Below are positions 44,041 to 54,532 of a DNA stretch of 64,000 nt, piece by piece. Position 1 is the stretch's first letter; every line of letters begins with the position of its first letter. Location of the stretch: positions 186,001 through 250,000 of the forward strand of contig JANSWZ010000001.1 of assembly GCA_024743215.1 (NCBI GenBank). The letters are read 5' to 3'. Source of the stretch: Alphaproteobacteria bacterium. Lineage in GTDB: Bacteria > Pseudomonadota > Alphaproteobacteria > Rhizobiales > GCA-2746425. A program made the translations under genes and the position numbers. The notes beneath the pieces were generated by a model, which was given only the letters and a program-made list of their open reading frames with translations, ran no database searches and was not told the origin of the DNA.

Positions 44041-44963
44041 GTGAGCCGAGCGCGTCAATGAAGGCTGTTTTGGAACGGCTGATTGTTGAAGATGAAGGGC
44101 TGGTTGACCCAACCACACTGCCATCTGACGCGGGACGTGCCCTGGCCAATCTGACCAATCTGCGCTGGAACGAAGCCCTGCCAGATGTCGCAGAAGCCCG
44201 GACCGTCATGATTGACGATATGCTGGCGCGCTACATTGTTCCACATGATGATTGCGGGACCGACGCGATCTTGCATGTTCATGGTGGTGGTTGGGCTTTT
44301 TGTTCGGTTGCAACCCATGAAGGTGCAGCGCGCAGGCTAGCCGTTCAATCCCGTGCACCCGTTCTGACCTTTGAATACCGGCTCGCGCCTGAACATCCAT
44401 ATCCGTGTGCATTGGAGGATCTGCTGGATATCTGGCAAGCCAGAGATCGCAAGCGTCGATGGGGTATCGCTGGCGATAGTGCGGGGGCAAACCTTGCTCT
44501 TGCCGGGATGTTGCGGCTGCTGGAGGAGGGGGGCGACCTGCCTTCATGTGCCATGCTCTTCTACGGTGTGTACGGCGCTGATTTCACATCCCCATCCTAC
44601 CAGGAGTTTGCCAACGGTCCGGGTCTGACCCGAGGCAAAATGCAGAGATTTTGGGATTGGTACGCGCCTGAGGACATTCGGCACTTGTCTAGTGTCACGC
44701 CACTTCGCGCTGACGATTTACAACTGCGTGCTCTGCCGCCGCTATATCTCAATGCTGCAGAACTGGATCCGCTGCGCAGTGACACCGATGCATTGATCCA
44801 CCGATTGCGTGCTCTGGGTCGGGATGATCGTTTCGATCTGTTCCAGGGTGTCGTGCACGGCTTTATGCAAATGGCTGCCGAATTGCCGGAGGCACAGAGT
44901 GCTTTCGATTTGGCAGGCGAATTTTTCAAACAACAAACCGCTCAAAACGAGCATTTAAAGTAG
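44037..44963 (+). CDS. Alpha/beta hydrolase, hormone-sensitive-lipase type
   Basis: 308 residues. The oxyanion motif HVHGGGW (about 80-86), nucleophile elbow GDSAGANLALAG (Ser about 147), acid ELDPLRSD and VVHGFMQ His complete a class IV esterase. Being co-translated with GntR (ATGA) and 12 bases before the binding-protein gene, it should act on the transported compound, for example removing an acyl group or opening a lactone. It is cytoplasmic, as there is no signal peptide. The substrate is unknown. Confidence 0.9.
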   Translation: MSEPSASMKAVLERLIVEDEGLVDPTTLPSDAGRALANLTNLRWNEALPDVAEARTVMIDDMLARYIVPHDDCGTDAILHVHGGGWAFCSVATHEGAARRLAVQSRAPVLTFEYRLAPEHPYPCALEDLLDIWQARDRKRRWGIAGDSAGANLALAGMLRLLEEGGDLPSCAMLFYGVYGADFTSPSYQEFANGPGLTRGKMQRFWDWYAPEDIRHLSSVTPLRADDLQLRALPPLYLNAAELDPLRSDTDALIHRLRALGRDDRFDLFQGVVHGFMQMAAELPEAQSAFDLAGEFFKQQTAQNEHLK

Positions 44964-44975
44964 GGAGGTAAGACA

Positions 44976-46193
44976 TTGAATATTATTGCAAAACTTGGCC
45001 TGGCAGCGAGCGTGCTTGCTATGAGTTCCAGCATTGCGTCAGCCGAAAGTACGGTTCGCTTCTGGTATCACTTCGACAATGCCGACAATCCGATGAATGA
45101 GCTGGTCGAAAGCTTTGAGTCCCAAAATCCGGGCATTACAATCGAAGCTGAAAACATTCCATGGAACAGCTATTACGATACGCTTTATACATCCATCATC
45201 GGAGGCAATGCACCTGATGCGGCCATGGTGAAAATGTTTGCTCAGCCCCGCCTGATCGAAATGGGTGCTTTGGAGCCAATTGGTGATCGGATTGATGCCT
45301 GGGCGGACAAGTCAGATGTTCAGGAAAACCTGTTTGAGTTGACCAGTGCCCAGGATGGAAGCTCCTATTATCTGCCCGTGCAGTATGTGGTGCTCTATCT
45401 TTATTATCGTCCAGACATGTTTGAAGAACTCGGGCTGGACGTTCCCAAGACCTGCGATGAGTTCCGTGCTGCTGCCAAGGCGCTCACGCGTGACACCGAT
45501 GGTGATGGCCGCACTGATGTCTATGGTTTTGGTCTTCGCGGAAGCAAGGGCGGCCACGACCATTGGGCCAGTCTGACGCTGGGCCGGGATGGTGTAAGCC
45601 TGACTGACGGGATCGAATCTGAAGCGGCCATTGCTGGCAGCCAATTTGTTGTTGATATGTTCCGTGAAGACGGATCCTTCCCGCCATCTGCACCCAATGA
45701 TGGTTTTCAGGAAATCATTGGCGGCTTCAAAGCCGGTAAAACGGCGATGACCATTCACCATATCGGATCAGCCAACGGAATGGTTGAGGCACTTGGCGAC
45801 AAGGTTTCCGCCACGACGGTTCCTGAATGTGGTGGCGGGCACTGGACTGCTTTTGGTGATGAAAGCACGGCCATTCTATCTTCAGCTGAAGACAAGGATG
45901 CTGCGTGGAAGTGGATTTCCTTCCTGTCCACGGCTGGAAACAATGCCAAATTCAACGAGGCAACAGGCCAGCTTCCTGTGACTAAAACAGACAGCGCGAC
46001 CTGGACATTGCACCCTCAGCGGTTTGTCGAGGCGACAGTTGACTCCCTCCCATTTGCCAATTTGTTGCCAAACCGTACTGAAACGTCGGACTTTGTAAAT
46101 ACGGTCTGGCCGGTTTCGATGCAGCGTGCGCTGACTGGCGAAATAACTGCCGCTGAAATGAACGCCGAAATTGCCAAGCTTTACGGCAACTAA
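44976..46193 (+). CDS. Sugar ABC transporter substrate-binding protein (CUT1)
   Basis: 405 residues, starting at a TTG with GGGAGG eight bases upstream. The signal peptide ends near ASA-ES (residue 23). The mature part, TVRFWYHFDNADNPMNELVES onward, is an extracellular solute-binding family 1 protein like MalE/UgpB. Calcium-like repeats (DTDGDGRTDVYGFG) are present, as in several such proteins. It delivers the sugar to the permeases encoded next. The substrate cannot be deduced. A hairpin follows the stop. Confidence 0.93.
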   Translation: MNIIAKLGLAASVLAMSSSIASAESTVRFWYHFDNADNPMNELVESFESQNPGITIEAENIPWNSYYDTLYTSIIGGNAPDAAMVKMFAQPRLIEMGALEPIGDRIDAWADKSDVQENLFELTSAQDGSSYYLPVQYVVLYLYYRPDMFEELGLDVPKTCDEFRAAAKALTRDTDGDGRTDVYGFGLRGSKGGHDHWASLTLGRDGVSLTDGIESEAAIAGSQFVVDMFREDGSFPPSAPNDGFQEIIGGFKAGKTAMTIHHIGSANGMVEALGDKVSATTVPECGGGHWTAFGDESTAILSSAEDKDAAWKWISFLSTAGNNAKFNEATGQLPVTKTDSATWTLHPQRFVEATVDSLPFANLLPNRTETSDFVNTVWPVSMQRALTGEITAAEMNAEIAKLYGN

Positions 46194-46205
46194 GCGTTAC
46201 GCATT

Positions 46206-46235
46206 GATTGGGGCGGTGTATCAGCCGCCTCAATC
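46206..46235 (+). promoter_or_regulatory. Stem-loop between binding-protein and permease genes
   Basis: A 12-base-pair stem with two G-T wobbles, from GATTGGGGCGGT to GCCGCCTCAATC, starts 12 bases after the stop codon. No T-run follows. As with the rhaS-rhaT hairpin it probably stabilises the binding-protein mRNA or reduces readthrough to the permeases. Confidence 0.6.
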
Positions 46236-46283
46236 GCCGTTCCATCTCTCCCATTACCGGAAGCCTCCAAAACAAGTTTTCTG

Positions 46284-47219
46284 ATGGCTATGCAAACTCA
46301 CAACGGTCCGGAATCTGCTGACGATGCCGGGCGGCAATCGCGCCGCAGGCTGAGCAAGCGCATCCTGCCTTATGCAATGCTATCGCCTGCTGTTTTGGTA
46401 ACGTTGACTATCGTTTTTCTGCCGATGCTGCAGACAGCGTGGATGAGCCTTCACGAATATGTTCTGTTTCGACCCAAAGAATTCAAATTCATTGGTTTTG
46501 ATAATTTCGTTGCCGCATTGCAAGACGAGGTTTTTTGGATATCCCTGAAGCACACAATCATCTGGATTGGGGTCACCATACCAGGTCAGATGCTTCTTGG
46601 CCTTGTTACAGCGCTGCTTTTGAATCAGGAGTTTCGCTGGCGGGCGCTGGCACGCGCTTTGATCATTATTCCCTGGGCACTGCCTTCGGTGGTCATCGCG
46701 CTGATGTGGGTCTGGATTTATGACAGTAATTATGGCGTGCTCAACGATTTCATGCTCCGCCTTGGTTTGGTCGAGCAGGCTGTTCCCTGGCTTGCTGATC
46801 CGGACCTTGCCCTTGGAGCCATCATTCTGACCCTGACATGGCAGGGTTTTCCGTTCTTTGCGGTCATGATTTTGGCGGGACTGCAATCCATTCCCAAAAG
46901 CTATTACGAGGCTGCATCGCTGGATGGCGCGAGTGCCTGGCGGCAATTCTGGCACATTACGTTACCCGGCATTTCCGGTGTTCTGGTTACCGCCGTCCTG
47001 TTGCGCACAATCTGGGTGGCGAATTCGTTTGACGTCATATTTGTGATGACCGGCGGGGGCCCTGGATATTCCACTTACACTTTGCCGCTCTATGCGTTCA
47101 TCAAAGCGCGCACCAATCTTGATTTCGGGTATGGTTCAGCGCTTGCTGTGCTGTTCACCTTCCTTTTGATGGGCCTTGTTCTGATCTATCTCAGACGCAC
47201 CGGAAAGGCTGTTCAATAA
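46284..47219 (+). CDS. Sugar ABC transporter permease (MalF-like)
   Basis: 311 residues with about six transmembrane helices after a polar N-terminus. The EAA loop reads YEAASLDGASAWRQFWHITLPG, the interface with the ATPase. It belongs to the CUT1 permease family (UgpA/MalF). Its stop overlaps the next ATG by one base, coupling the two permeases. Confidence 0.93.
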   Translation: MAMQTHNGPESADDAGRQSRRRLSKRILPYAMLSPAVLVTLTIVFLPMLQTAWMSLHEYVLFRPKEFKFIGFDNFVAALQDEVFWISLKHTIIWIGVTIPGQMLLGLVTALLLNQEFRWRALARALIIIPWALPSVVIALMWVWIYDSNYGVLNDFMLRLGLVEQAVPWLADPDLALGAIILTLTWQGFPFFAVMILAGLQSIPKSYYEAASLDGASAWRQFWHITLPGISGVLVTAVLLRTIWVANSFDVIFVMTGGGPGYSTYTLPLYAFIKARTNLDFGYGSALAVLFTFLLMGLVLIYLRRTGKAVQ

Positions 47220-48052
47220 TGGCGCTCGGTAAAATGCCCACGTCACGCCGACTGCTGATTGTGGAGCTTCCCATGCTCCTGATCCTCGCATTTGCGCTTG
47301 GCCCCTATATTTGGATGTTCATTACATCGGTGACCGATGAGAGCCGTCTCTTTACCGAAGGGCCATCCATCATTGGTGCAACCATCGACAATTACACACG
47401 GCTGTTCAGAACTGTGGGTTTTGGTGACAATTTGCTCGACAGTTTTATCGTCGCCAGTGGAACCGTGGTGGTGGGCTTGTCCCTGAGTGTGACAGCTGCC
47501 TATTCGTTTTCGCGGTTTTCCTTCAAGGGCAAACGTGTCCTGATGCTGCAATTCCTGCTGATCAATATGTTCCCTCTGGTTCTGCTGATCCTTCCGCTGT
47601 TTGTGCTTATGCGGGTTTTGGGCCTGTTGGACACGCATCTGGCGCTGATCATTGCCAACTCAACAATTGCAATACCGTTTTCGGTATGGATGATGATCAG
47701 CTACATGAACGGAATACCCAGATCTCTGGACGAAGCTGCCATGACAGATGGTTGCACCCGAATGGGGGCTTTGCGCCGTGTTGTGCTGCCGCTGTGTGTC
47801 CCCGGCATCATTGCTACCGGCATTTATATTTTCATCACATCCTGGAATGAATATCTGTACGCACTGACACTGGGTGGCAGAAATGTTCGCCCGATCACCG
47901 TCGCGGTTCAAACCCTTATCGGTGAATATGAAATTCAGTGGGGCCTTTTGACAGCAGGCGGCATTGTGGGTGCGATGCCGGCCACTGTCCTGTTTCTTTT
48001 GGTTCAAAAACGCCTGATATCAGGATTGACCCAGGGCGCAGTCAAAGGCTGA
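47219..48052 (+). CDS. Sugar ABC transporter permease (MalG-like)
   Basis: 277 residues, six transmembrane helices. EAA loop: [27 protein letters not shown], with [10 protein letters not shown] near the C-terminus, both typical of MalG/UgpE. It forms the membrane pore with the upstream permease and likely uses the divergent MalK-type ATPase. The isomerase gene follows after seven bases. Confidence 0.93.
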   Translation: MALGKMPTSRRLLIVELPMLLILAFALGPYIWMFITSVTDESRLFTEGPSIIGATIDNYTRLFRTVGFGDNLLDSFIVASGTVVVGLSLSVTAAYSFSRFSFKGKRVLMLQFLLINMFPLVLLILPLFVLMRVLGLLDTHLALIIANSTIAIPFSVWMMISYMNGIPRSLDEAAMTDGCTRMGALRRVVLPLCVPGIIATGIYIFITSWNEYLYALTLGGRNVRPITVAVQTLIGEYEIQWGLLTAGGIVGAMPATVLFLLVQKRLISGLTQGAVKG

Positions 48053-48059
48053 ATCTGCC

Positions 48060-48968
48060 ATGCCACAAAGGAAAACGCTTTTGGATAATCCAATTGGTAT
48101 CATCTCAATGCAGTTCATTCGCCCGTTTACCGGTGCTGACCTGCATTATTTCGATTACGCAGCAAAGCTCGGCTTTGACTTCATGGAGCTTTTGGTGCCC
48201 GAACCCGAGGATGAAATTGACCTGCGTGTGGCCCGCAAAAAGGCTCATGATTGCGGGATCAGCCTTGTTCTTGCAGCAAGAGTAAATGCGCAACGTTCTA
48301 TAGCGTCAGATGATCAGGATGCGCGACAGGGTGGACTGGATTATCTGGAACATTGTGTCGAAGTTGCTGACCAGCTTGGCGCCTCTATTGTTGGCGGCCC
48401 ACTTTATGGTGAGCCGATGGTATTTGCCGGCAGGCCACCTGTTCCGCGCACAGATGATGAAATCGCGACTCGTGCCGCGCGGACTGTGGACGGGCTGGCA
48501 AAAATTGCACCACTTGCCCGCAGCGCTGGTGTGGTGTTCGGGCTTGAGCCGCTTAACAGATTTGAAACGGACATTATTTCAACTACGCGTCAGGCCATTG
48601 AAGTTATCGATAAGGTTGGTGATGCAGGGCTTGGCGTCATGCTGGACACATTTCATATGAATATGGAAGAGCGTTCCATACCCGATGCAATTCGTGCCTC
48701 AGGCAGCCGTCTGGTGCATTTCCAGGCCAATGAGAACCACCGTGGTTATCCAGGCACCGGACATCTTGACTGGACAGCGATCATGCGCGCACTGGCGCAA
48801 ATTGGCTATCGCGGCCCAGTGTCTCTTGAGCCGTTTCGTCGCGACGATGACCGTGTAGGACTGCCGATTGCGCATTGGCGTGCGCCGCATGAGGATGAAA
48901 GTGCCAAATTGAAGGCTGGCCTCGGGGTGATACGCTCTGCGCTGTCTCTGGCGGAGGTTGACCAATGA
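48060..48968 (+). CDS. TIM-barrel sugar isomerase/epimerase
   Basis: 302 residues. A xylose-isomerase-like AP-endonuclease-2 fold is indicated by [19 protein letters not shown] near the start, [12 protein letters not shown] (metal Glu), [12 protein letters not shown] (Asp/His), [14 protein letters not shown] (His) and a final SLEPF (Glu). These match D-psicose/tagatose 3-epimerases and 3-keto-sugar enzymes. It probably converts the imported sugar. Its stop overlaps the next start (ATGA). Confidence 0.9.
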   Translation: MPQRKTLLDNPIGIISMQFIRPFTGADLHYFDYAAKLGFDFMELLVPEPEDEIDLRVARKKAHDCGISLVLAARVNAQRSIASDDQDARQGGLDYLEHCVEVADQLGASIVGGPLYGEPMVFAGRPPVPRTDDEIATRAARTVDGLAKIAPLARSAGVVFGLEPLNRFETDIISTTRQAIEVIDKVGDAGLGVMLDTFHMNMEERSIPDAIRASGSRLVHFQANENHRGYPGTGHLDWTAIMRALAQIGYRGPVSLEPFRRDDDRVGLPIAHWRAPHEDESAKLKAGLGVIRSALSLAEVDQ

Positions 48969-49963
48969 CCCTGAATATCGGCTGGATCGGCTGCGGACGT
49001 CATGCCCGGCAAATGTTGTTGCCCCAGCTTGGTATCAACGATATTCGGATTGCTGCGCTGTGCGACAAGGATGAGGCGGCCATGTCCGGTGTGGGCCGGG
49101 AATACGGAGTTGAAGCCCTGTATTCCGACTATCGTGACCTTGTTGCCCATTCAGGGCTTGATTTCATCGGTATGGCTGTGGGGCCGGATTTGCATGAAAA
49201 TGCATCAATCGCAGCCCTGCAGCGGGGCTTGCCTGTTTTCATGGAAAAACCGCCGGCATCCACCGCGGCTGGCGCACGTGCGGTCGCAGAAGCTTCACGC
49301 CTGGCCGGTCAACCGGTCATTGTGGGCTTTATGAAACGCTATTCTACCGGAAACCGGATTGCCAAAAATATTCTGGAAGAAGGTGATTTCGGGCAAATCC
49401 TGGGCATGACCGGCGCCTATATGACGGCGCCGACTTATTTTGTCGGTGAGCCAGATTACACAGGGTTTTATCTGCACCATTGTGTTCACTATATGGATCT
49501 CATCCCCTGGCTGATGGGGGATGACTTTGATGACATGACCGTACGCAAGGTCAGTCCGTCGCCTGGCAAAATTCTGTTCCATCTTGGATTTAGCGCTGGC
49601 AATGGTGTCATCGGCAATGTGGTGATGGGTACTGTCCAGTCGCGTGGGACGCCCATGGAGGAACTGCGCATCATGGGTGACCATGTGAGGCTAGAGATCG
49701 ACAACATCATAAATGTGGCCTTGTACCGTGATCCGGCTTTCAAAGCCGATGATCCGGCAGCCACGCTTGATCCAGCGGCTGATACGCTGAGCTGGACGCC
49801 AAACTTCACTGCTGCCGCCAATGAGGATCACAAGGGATACAAGGCGCTGATTGCGGACGCTGCGGCAACGGTCCGTGGCGAAAACCGGAATGTCCCGACC
49901 ATTGAAGACGGCCTGCTGGCGATGGAGCGGCTTGAGCGCATGATTGCGCTGATTGAAGCCTAA
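48965..49963 (+). CDS. Gfo/Idh/MocA-family oxidoreductase
   Basis: 332 residues. The N-terminal Rossmann motif [17 protein letters not shown] and the catalytic EKPPAST (about 93-99, Lys of EKP) define the family. A C-terminal alpha/beta domain follows, with [12 protein letters not shown] containing the usual His residues. NAD(P)-dependent oxidation or reduction of a sugar or inositol at C3 or C2 is likely. With the preceding epimerase it resembles 3-keto-sugar pathways. Last gene of the operon. Confidence 0.92.
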   Translation: MTLNIGWIGCGRHARQMLLPQLGINDIRIAALCDKDEAAMSGVGREYGVEALYSDYRDLVAHSGLDFIGMAVGPDLHENASIAALQRGLPVFMEKPPASTAAGARAVAEASRLAGQPVIVGFMKRYSTGNRIAKNILEEGDFGQILGMTGAYMTAPTYFVGEPDYTGFYLHHCVHYMDLIPWLMGDDFDDMTVRKVSPSPGKILFHLGFSAGNGVIGNVVMGTVQSRGTPMEELRIMGDHVRLEIDNIINVALYRDPAFKADDPAATLDPAADTLSWTPNFTAAANEDHKGYKALIADAAATVRGENRNVPTIEDGLLAMERLERMIALIEA

Positions 49964-50043
49964 ATCATTTTCTGCACGGAGATGAATTTTGGTGCAGTGC
50001 TTACCGTATGAACCAATATGTTCTTACATATCCCCACAAACGA

Positions 50044-50070
50044 AAACACCCGGTCATTGACCGGGTGTTT
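50044..50070 (-). terminator. Rho-independent terminator after rplI
   Basis: AAACACCCGGTC (50044-50055) pairs perfectly with GACCGGGTGTTT (50059-50070) around a three-base loop. On the minus strand the stem ends in a short T-run (TTTTCGTTT). It lies 25 bases past the rplI stop and serves the rpsF-rpsR-rplI operon. It may also stop the convergent sugar operon. Confidence 0.85.
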
Positions 50071-50094
50071 GCATAAAGTTGGCGGCTGAAAGTA

Positions 50095-50730
50095 TCAGTC
50101 GGCTTTTTCTTCTTCGGAAGCTTCTTCCGCATCAGCGTCGGCATCATTTGCAATCTCGCCCGCGCCTTCTTCAAAGACTTCTTCCAGGTCAGGAGCATCT
50201 TCGTCGATAGCGACTTCTTCTTCGTCGTCAAAATCATCTCCAGCGACAGAGACATCTTCGCCCTGTGCCTGACGTTCGGCTTCATCTTCTGAACGGGCAA
50301 CGTTGACAGAAACAGACGCATTCACGTCTGCAAAGAGAGCGACTGTGATTTCATGAACGCCGATTTTCTTGATTGGCTCATTCAACTGAATTTGTGAACG
50401 CAGGACATTAAAGCCAGCTTCACTGAGTTCGGCTGCAATATCGCGTGTGTTAACCGAACCATAAAGCTGGCCAGTCTGACCTGCGCGACGGATCATGGTA
50501 ACGGACTGGCCGTTCAAACGCTCTGCAACCTGCTGAGCCTCGGACTGCATTTCCAGATTGCGTGCTTCAATTTCAACACGGCGGCTTTCAAATTCTTTCT
50601 TATTTGCAACCGTTGCGCGCAATGCCTTGCCATTTGGCAGCAGGTAGTTGCGTGCATAACCGTCTTTGACTTTTACAACATCACCGACCTGTCCAAGGCG
50701 GGCGATACGTTCCAGAAGAATGATATTCAT
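50095..50730 (-). CDS. rplI: 50S ribosomal protein L9 with long acidic C-terminal tail
   Basis: 211 residues compared with about 150 in E. coli. Residues 1-150 are standard L9, [19 protein letters not shown] with the connecting helix and the C-terminal RNA-binding domain. The last about 60 residues are an Asp/Glu/Ala-rich tail (for example [18 protein letters not shown]). Related extensions occur in L9 of other Hyphomicrobiales. It follows the DUF2232 gene and ends before a good terminator. Confidence 0.96.
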   Translation of the reverse strand: MNIILLERIARLGQVGDVVKVKDGYARNYLLPNGKALRATVANKKEFESRRVEIEARNLEMQSEAQQVAERLNGQSVTMIRRAGQTGQLYGSVNTRDIAAELSEAGFNVLRSQIQLNEPIKKIGVHEITVALFADVNASVSVNVARSEDEAERQAQGEDVSVAGDDFDDEEEVAIDEDAPDLEEVFEEGAGEIANDADADAEEASEEEKAD

Positions 50731-50756
50731 TGGTTTTTCCTTACGTTTGAAACTTA

Positions 50757-51698
50757 CTAATTTGAAGCGCGATCAGATGAACGACCGCGCAGGTTTAAAA
50801 ACCCATCGATCCAACCAAGGATCAGGATGAGCAAAAGCGGGAATGTAAAAAGAATGATGCTGCCATAAGTGGCGAACAGAATGATGCGCTGGGCTGACAA
50901 CCGGCTGGTCAGGGCATGCAGAGCTGCAAAGCCAGCAAAAACCACCAGCGTTGAAGAGGCTCCTGCTATGGCGGCTAGAAACGGATGTGACATTCCACTG
51001 GTCCAAATCATAGCTAAAGACGCCAGGGCGATGATGTGCACGATGCGTGGAATTTCCAGGGATTGGATGCCGCTTGGCGGCCGTTTGAATGTGCCGTAAC
51101 GCCGTGCAATACGAATGGCGAGCACAAGATTCAAGGTTGTGACCACGACAAACCCTGCGGCCGCGACAAATGGAAAAAGCGCCACAAAGAAAACAGCCAG
51201 TTGGTTGATCGTTTCCAGTGTGATCTGGCCACTTTCAATGGTCGGCTCCAACAGGATCAGCGCCTGGGTTTCGATCGCTGTAACCGCTTCGTCGGGCGTA
51301 AAGCCGGAGTAGAAACTCAAGAGAACGAAAACGATGAATGAGGTGCCGGCAATGACCGTCAAAATCCGTCCGAGTGGAAACCACGCTGCCAAATCGTCTT
51401 CCGGGATGTCTGTGTTTTTCAACCCGGCAAGATAACTGGCAATTAAAGCTGGTGTCGCAAAATTGAGTGCAAATGATATGGTTTGACTGGGCAAGCCGGA
51501 GACAAACAGAAGTGCAACGATTGCGGCGAAGGCTCCAATGAAACTGGCGCGGGGACCAAAAGTCAGGCTTGCCGTTTGCAGCGGGAGTTGCGCGAAAATC
51601 TGCATTACTATGGCGATCAGAGACCCTGTCAGGATGCTTGCAAATAGCAAAGCAGACAGCAGTCCGGCACCAATACTGATCAGAAGAATCTGTGTCAT
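50757..51698 (-). CDS. DUF2232 membrane protein
   Basis: 313 residues from the ATG at 51698 ([19 protein letters not shown]). About eight hydrophobic helices are evident. DUF2232 proteins sit between rpsR and rplI in alphaproteobacteria and other groups, as here, and have no established function. A longer frame to 51779 adds a polar extension ahead of the first helix and is not preferred. The last gene of the operon is rplI, 26 bases downstream. Confidence 0.87.
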   Translation of the reverse strand: MTQILLISIGAGLLSALLFASILTGSLIAIVMQIFAQLPLQTASLTFGPRASFIGAFAAIVALLFVSGLPSQTISFALNFATPALIASYLAGLKNTDIPEDDLAAWFPLGRILTVIAGTSFIVFVLLSFYSGFTPDEAVTAIETQALILLEPTIESGQITLETINQLAVFFVALFPFVAAAGFVVVTTLNLVLAIRIARRYGTFKRPPSGIQSLEIPRIVHIIALASLAMIWTSGMSHPFLAAIAGASSTLVVFAGFAALHALTSRLSAQRIILFATYGSIILFTFPLLLILILGWIDGFLNLRGRSSDRASN

Positions 51699-51813
51699 TG
51701 TCGCTGTCCCGCATCTGGCGGTTAGAAACCCGGAAACATTAAGTCTGGGTCTCAACTGAAATTCCGGATGGCGGCTCATCCGCCATCCGGATTAGGTGTT
51801 CGTTCGGTTTTGC

Positions 51814-52062
51814 TTACTTGATAACGTAAGGCAAAAGGCCAAGAAAACGGGAGCGCTTGATGGCCTGAGCCAATTCGCGCTGCTTCTTGGCGGAAACTGC
51901 TGTAATACGCGATGGTACGATTTTACCGCGTTCAGAAACATAGCGCTGCAGCAATTTTACATCTTTATAATCAATCTTCGGGGAGTTAGCTCCGGAGAAT
52001 GGGCATGTTTTGCGACGACGGTGAAACGGGCGGCGTTGCGGAAGTTGTGCAATATCAACCAT
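51814..52062 (-). CDS. rpsR: 30S ribosomal protein S18
   Basis: 82 residues, [35 protein letters not shown] in outline, with the conserved KIVPSRIT and [18 protein letters not shown]. It forms a heterodimer with S6 on the platform of the small subunit. It lies 17 bases downstream of rpsF. Confidence 0.97.
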   Translation of the reverse strand: MVDIAQLPQRRPFHRRRKTCPFSGANSPKIDYKDVKLLQRYVSERGKIVPSRITAVSAKKQRELAQAIKRSRFLGLLPYVIK

Positions 52063-52079
52063 TGAAAATATCCTCCTTC

Positions 52080-52451
52080 TTACCGGTCACGACCACGACC
52101 GCCGCCACCTGGGCGTCGATCATCACGGTCACGTTTTTGCATCATTGCTGTTGGGCCTTCTTCGTGTTCTTTCACACGAATGGTCATGTAACGCAGTACA
52201 TCTTCATTGAGGCGCATCTGACGCTCCATTTCGGCAACAGCCGCATGGGGGGCATCAATGTTCAGGAATGTAAAATGTGCTTTGCGGTTACGCTGAATGC
52301 GATAGGTGAGGGACTTCAGTCCCCAGCTTTCCACAAATGGAATCGTTCCACCATTTTCGGTGACGATTTCTTTCAGGGAGTCGACCAGAGTCTCGACCTG
52401 TTGGCCGGACAAGTCTTGGCGTGCAAGCACGACATGCTCGTAAAGTGGCAT
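52080..52451 (-). CDS. rpsF: 30S ribosomal protein S6
   Basis: 123 residues. [15 protein letters not shown], the [12 protein letters not shown]-like segment (here [13 protein letters not shown]) and [25 protein letters not shown] are diagnostic. A C-terminal Arg/Gly/Asp-rich tail ([15 protein letters not shown]) extends past the globular domain. First gene of the rpsF-rpsR-DUF2232-rplI operon. Confidence 0.97.
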   Translation of the reverse strand: MPLYEHVVLARQDLSGQQVETLVDSLKEIVTENGGTIPFVESWGLKSLTYRIQRNRKAHFTFLNIDAPHAAVAEMERQMRLNEDVLRYMTIRVKEHEEGPTAMMQKRDRDDRRPGGGGRGRDR

Positions 52452-52832
52452 ATTGCCTTTCCTTATATAGTAGCTCGGCGCAAAGCCCCATCGAAGCCCT
52501 CTGGCCAGATGACCGTTGGAAAGGCTGATCGAAGACGCATCGAGAGCGGGGACACTGAAAGCCGGGCCTAAGCCCTACTGTTTTCCTCATGATCGTTGTT
52601 TCTCAATGAGAACAATTCCTGCGAGAAGACACAGCCTTTCGTTCAGCCCCCAGCCGAACTGGTTGCGATTGCGGCGTTATACGCGTGGAATCGGTAAATG
52701 CAAGGCGAAACTGGCGCTCAGCCCGGCTTTTGGGGCATTTGAGCTAAAGTTCCTTGACAGAGGGGCGCAGAATGGGGTGTTTCAGCGTTCGTTTCACATA
52801 ATTGTAACATGATAATACAGGGCTTCAATTTC
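52452..52832. other. Divergent promoter region between rpsF and fabD
   Basis: About 380 bases with no supported gene. It should contain the rpsF promoter and leader on the minus strand and the promoter of the fab operon on the plus strand. No clear palindrome was noted. Confidence 0.55.
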
Positions 52833-53762
52833 ATGACACGTGTTTTTACCTTTCCCGGACAGGGCAGCCAGGCCGTTGGCATGGGCAAGGCACTGGCAGA
52901 TGCATCTGCCGCTGCAAGAGAGGTTTTTGCTGAGGTTGATGACGCTTTGGGACAGTCTCTCAGTCAGGTGATCTGGGAGGGTCCTGCAGATGCATTGACG
53001 CTGACCGCCAATACACAGCCAGCATTGATGGCTGTCAGTCTGGCCGCTATCGCAGCAATGAAAGAAGCCGGTGTCACCGTTGATAATTCGGCTGGCTTTG
53101 TTGCGGGGCATTCTCTGGGTGAATATTCCGCACTTGCTGCTGCAGGCAGTCTGAGTGTGGCTGATGCAGCGCGTCTGCTGCGCATTCGTGGTGAAGCCAT
53201 GCAAAGCGCCGTGCCTGTGGGCGAGGGTGCCATGGCAGCCATATTGGGACTGGAACTTGCACAAGTGGAAGGTCTGGCTGTGGAGGCTTCAGAAGTTGGT
53301 GTGTGTGATGTTGCCAATGACAATGGTCCCGGGCAAGTGGTTGTGTCCGGCTCAAAGGCTGGCGTGGAAAAAGCCGCTGAGCTTGCCAAAGCACTGGGCG
53401 CACGCCGCGCATTGATGTTGCCGGTCAGCGCGCCTTTCCATTGTTCTTTAATGCAACCGGCAGCTGATCGTATGGCAGAGGCGCTTGCGGAGGTCACTCT
53501 TACAGCTCCAGGCGTTCCCTTGATTGCCAATGTTCATGCAGCGCCAATTAGTGATCCCGATGAGATACGTACGCATCTTGTCGCGCAGGTCACAGGACGG
53601 GTGCGTTGGCGGGAATCGGTTCTTTGGATGGCAGATAATGGCGTTGATGCAGCGTTCGAGATTGGTGCAGGCAAGGTGTTGACCGGACTGGCCAAGCGTA
53701 TTGCGCCGGGAATTGCCGCCTCGTCAATCTCGACGCCAGATGATATTCAGGCACTCAATTGA
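52833..53762 (+). CDS. fabD: Malonyl-CoA:ACP transacylase (FabD)
   Basis: 309 residues from the ATG at 52833 (MTRVFTFPGQGSQ, the family's usual start); an ATG at 52809 would add eight residues. The nucleophile Ser94 is in GHSLGEYSALAAAG, with the later Arg and FHCSLM segment (PVSAPFHCSLM). It loads malonyl groups on ACP to start fatty-acid elongation. First gene of fabD-fabG-acpP-fabF. Confidence 0.96.
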   Translation: MTRVFTFPGQGSQAVGMGKALADASAAAREVFAEVDDALGQSLSQVIWEGPADALTLTANTQPALMAVSLAAIAAMKEAGVTVDNSAGFVAGHSLGEYSALAAAGSLSVADAARLLRIRGEAMQSAVPVGEGAMAAILGLELAQVEGLAVEASEVGVCDVANDNGPGQVVVSGSKAGVEKAAELAKALGARRALMLPVSAPFHCSLMQPAADRMAEALAEVTLTAPGVPLIANVHAAPISDPDEIRTHLVAQVTGRVRWRESVLWMADNGVDAAFEIGAGKVLTGLAKRIAPGIAASSISTPDDIQALN

Positions 53763-53794
53763 ATTCAGATCGTTAGCAGTAAGTGGAGCCTTGT

Positions 53795-54532
53795 ATGTTT
53801 GACCTGACTGGAAAAGTCGCCCTTGTAACCGGAGCAAGCGGGAGCCTTGGCTCTGCCATTGCCAAAGCGCTACATGCCCATGGCGCCACTGTTGCTTTGC
53901 ATGGAACACGGGTGGAAGCTCTGGAAGCATTGCGAACGGAGTTGGGAGAACGGGCTCATGTGTTCCCTTGCAATTTGTCGGACCGCGCAGCGCGCGCAAC
54001 CCTGGTGCCAAGCGTTACCGAGGAACTGGGACAGATCGATATTCTGGTCAATAATGCAGGCATTACCCGTGATGGGTTGGCGATGCGCATGAAAGATGAA
54101 GATTGGGATAGTGTTGTTGATATCAACCTCAACGCACCTTTTGAATTGGCTCGCGCCTGCCTGCGTGGAATGATGAAGGCTCGGCAAGGGCGCATTATTG
54201 GAATAACGTCTGTCGCTGGCGTTGTCGGGAATGCCGGACAGACAAATTATGCAGCCACAAAAGCGGGTCTCATTGGTATGTCAAAGGCACTGGCACAGGA
54301 AGTTGGCAGCCGGGGTATCACCGTGAACTGCGTTGCGCCGGGACTGATTGATTCAGCGATGAACGACAAGCTTAACGAGAAGCAGCGGGATGGTATTTTG
54401 GCGAATGTTCCCGTGGGCAGACTTGGAACTGCGGACGAAATTGCGGCCGCCGTCGTGTTTCTTTCCAGTCAAGAGGCTGCTTATATCACTGGCGAGACCA
54501 TCCAGATCAATGGTGGCATGGCGATGGTATAA
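53795..54532 (+). CDS. fabG: 3-oxoacyl-ACP reductase (FabG)
   Basis: 245 residues from the ATG at 53795 with GGAG six bases upstream; a GTG at 53783 is less likely. NADPH motif TGASGSLGSA, NNAG, catalytic Ser in ITSVAG, YAATKAG and the C-terminal GETIQINGGM are all FabG-like. It reduces the beta-keto group in each elongation cycle. It is 32 bases after fabD. Confidence 0.95.
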   Translation: MFDLTGKVALVTGASGSLGSAIAKALHAHGATVALHGTRVEALEALRTELGERAHVFPCNLSDRAARATLVPSVTEELGQIDILVNNAGITRDGLAMRMKDEDWDSVVDINLNAPFELARACLRGMMKARQGRIIGITSVAGVVGNAGQTNYAATKAGLIGMSKALAQEVGSRGITVNCVAPGLIDSAMNDKLNEKQRDGILANVPVGRLGTADEIAAAVVFLSSQEAAYITGETIQINGGMAMV

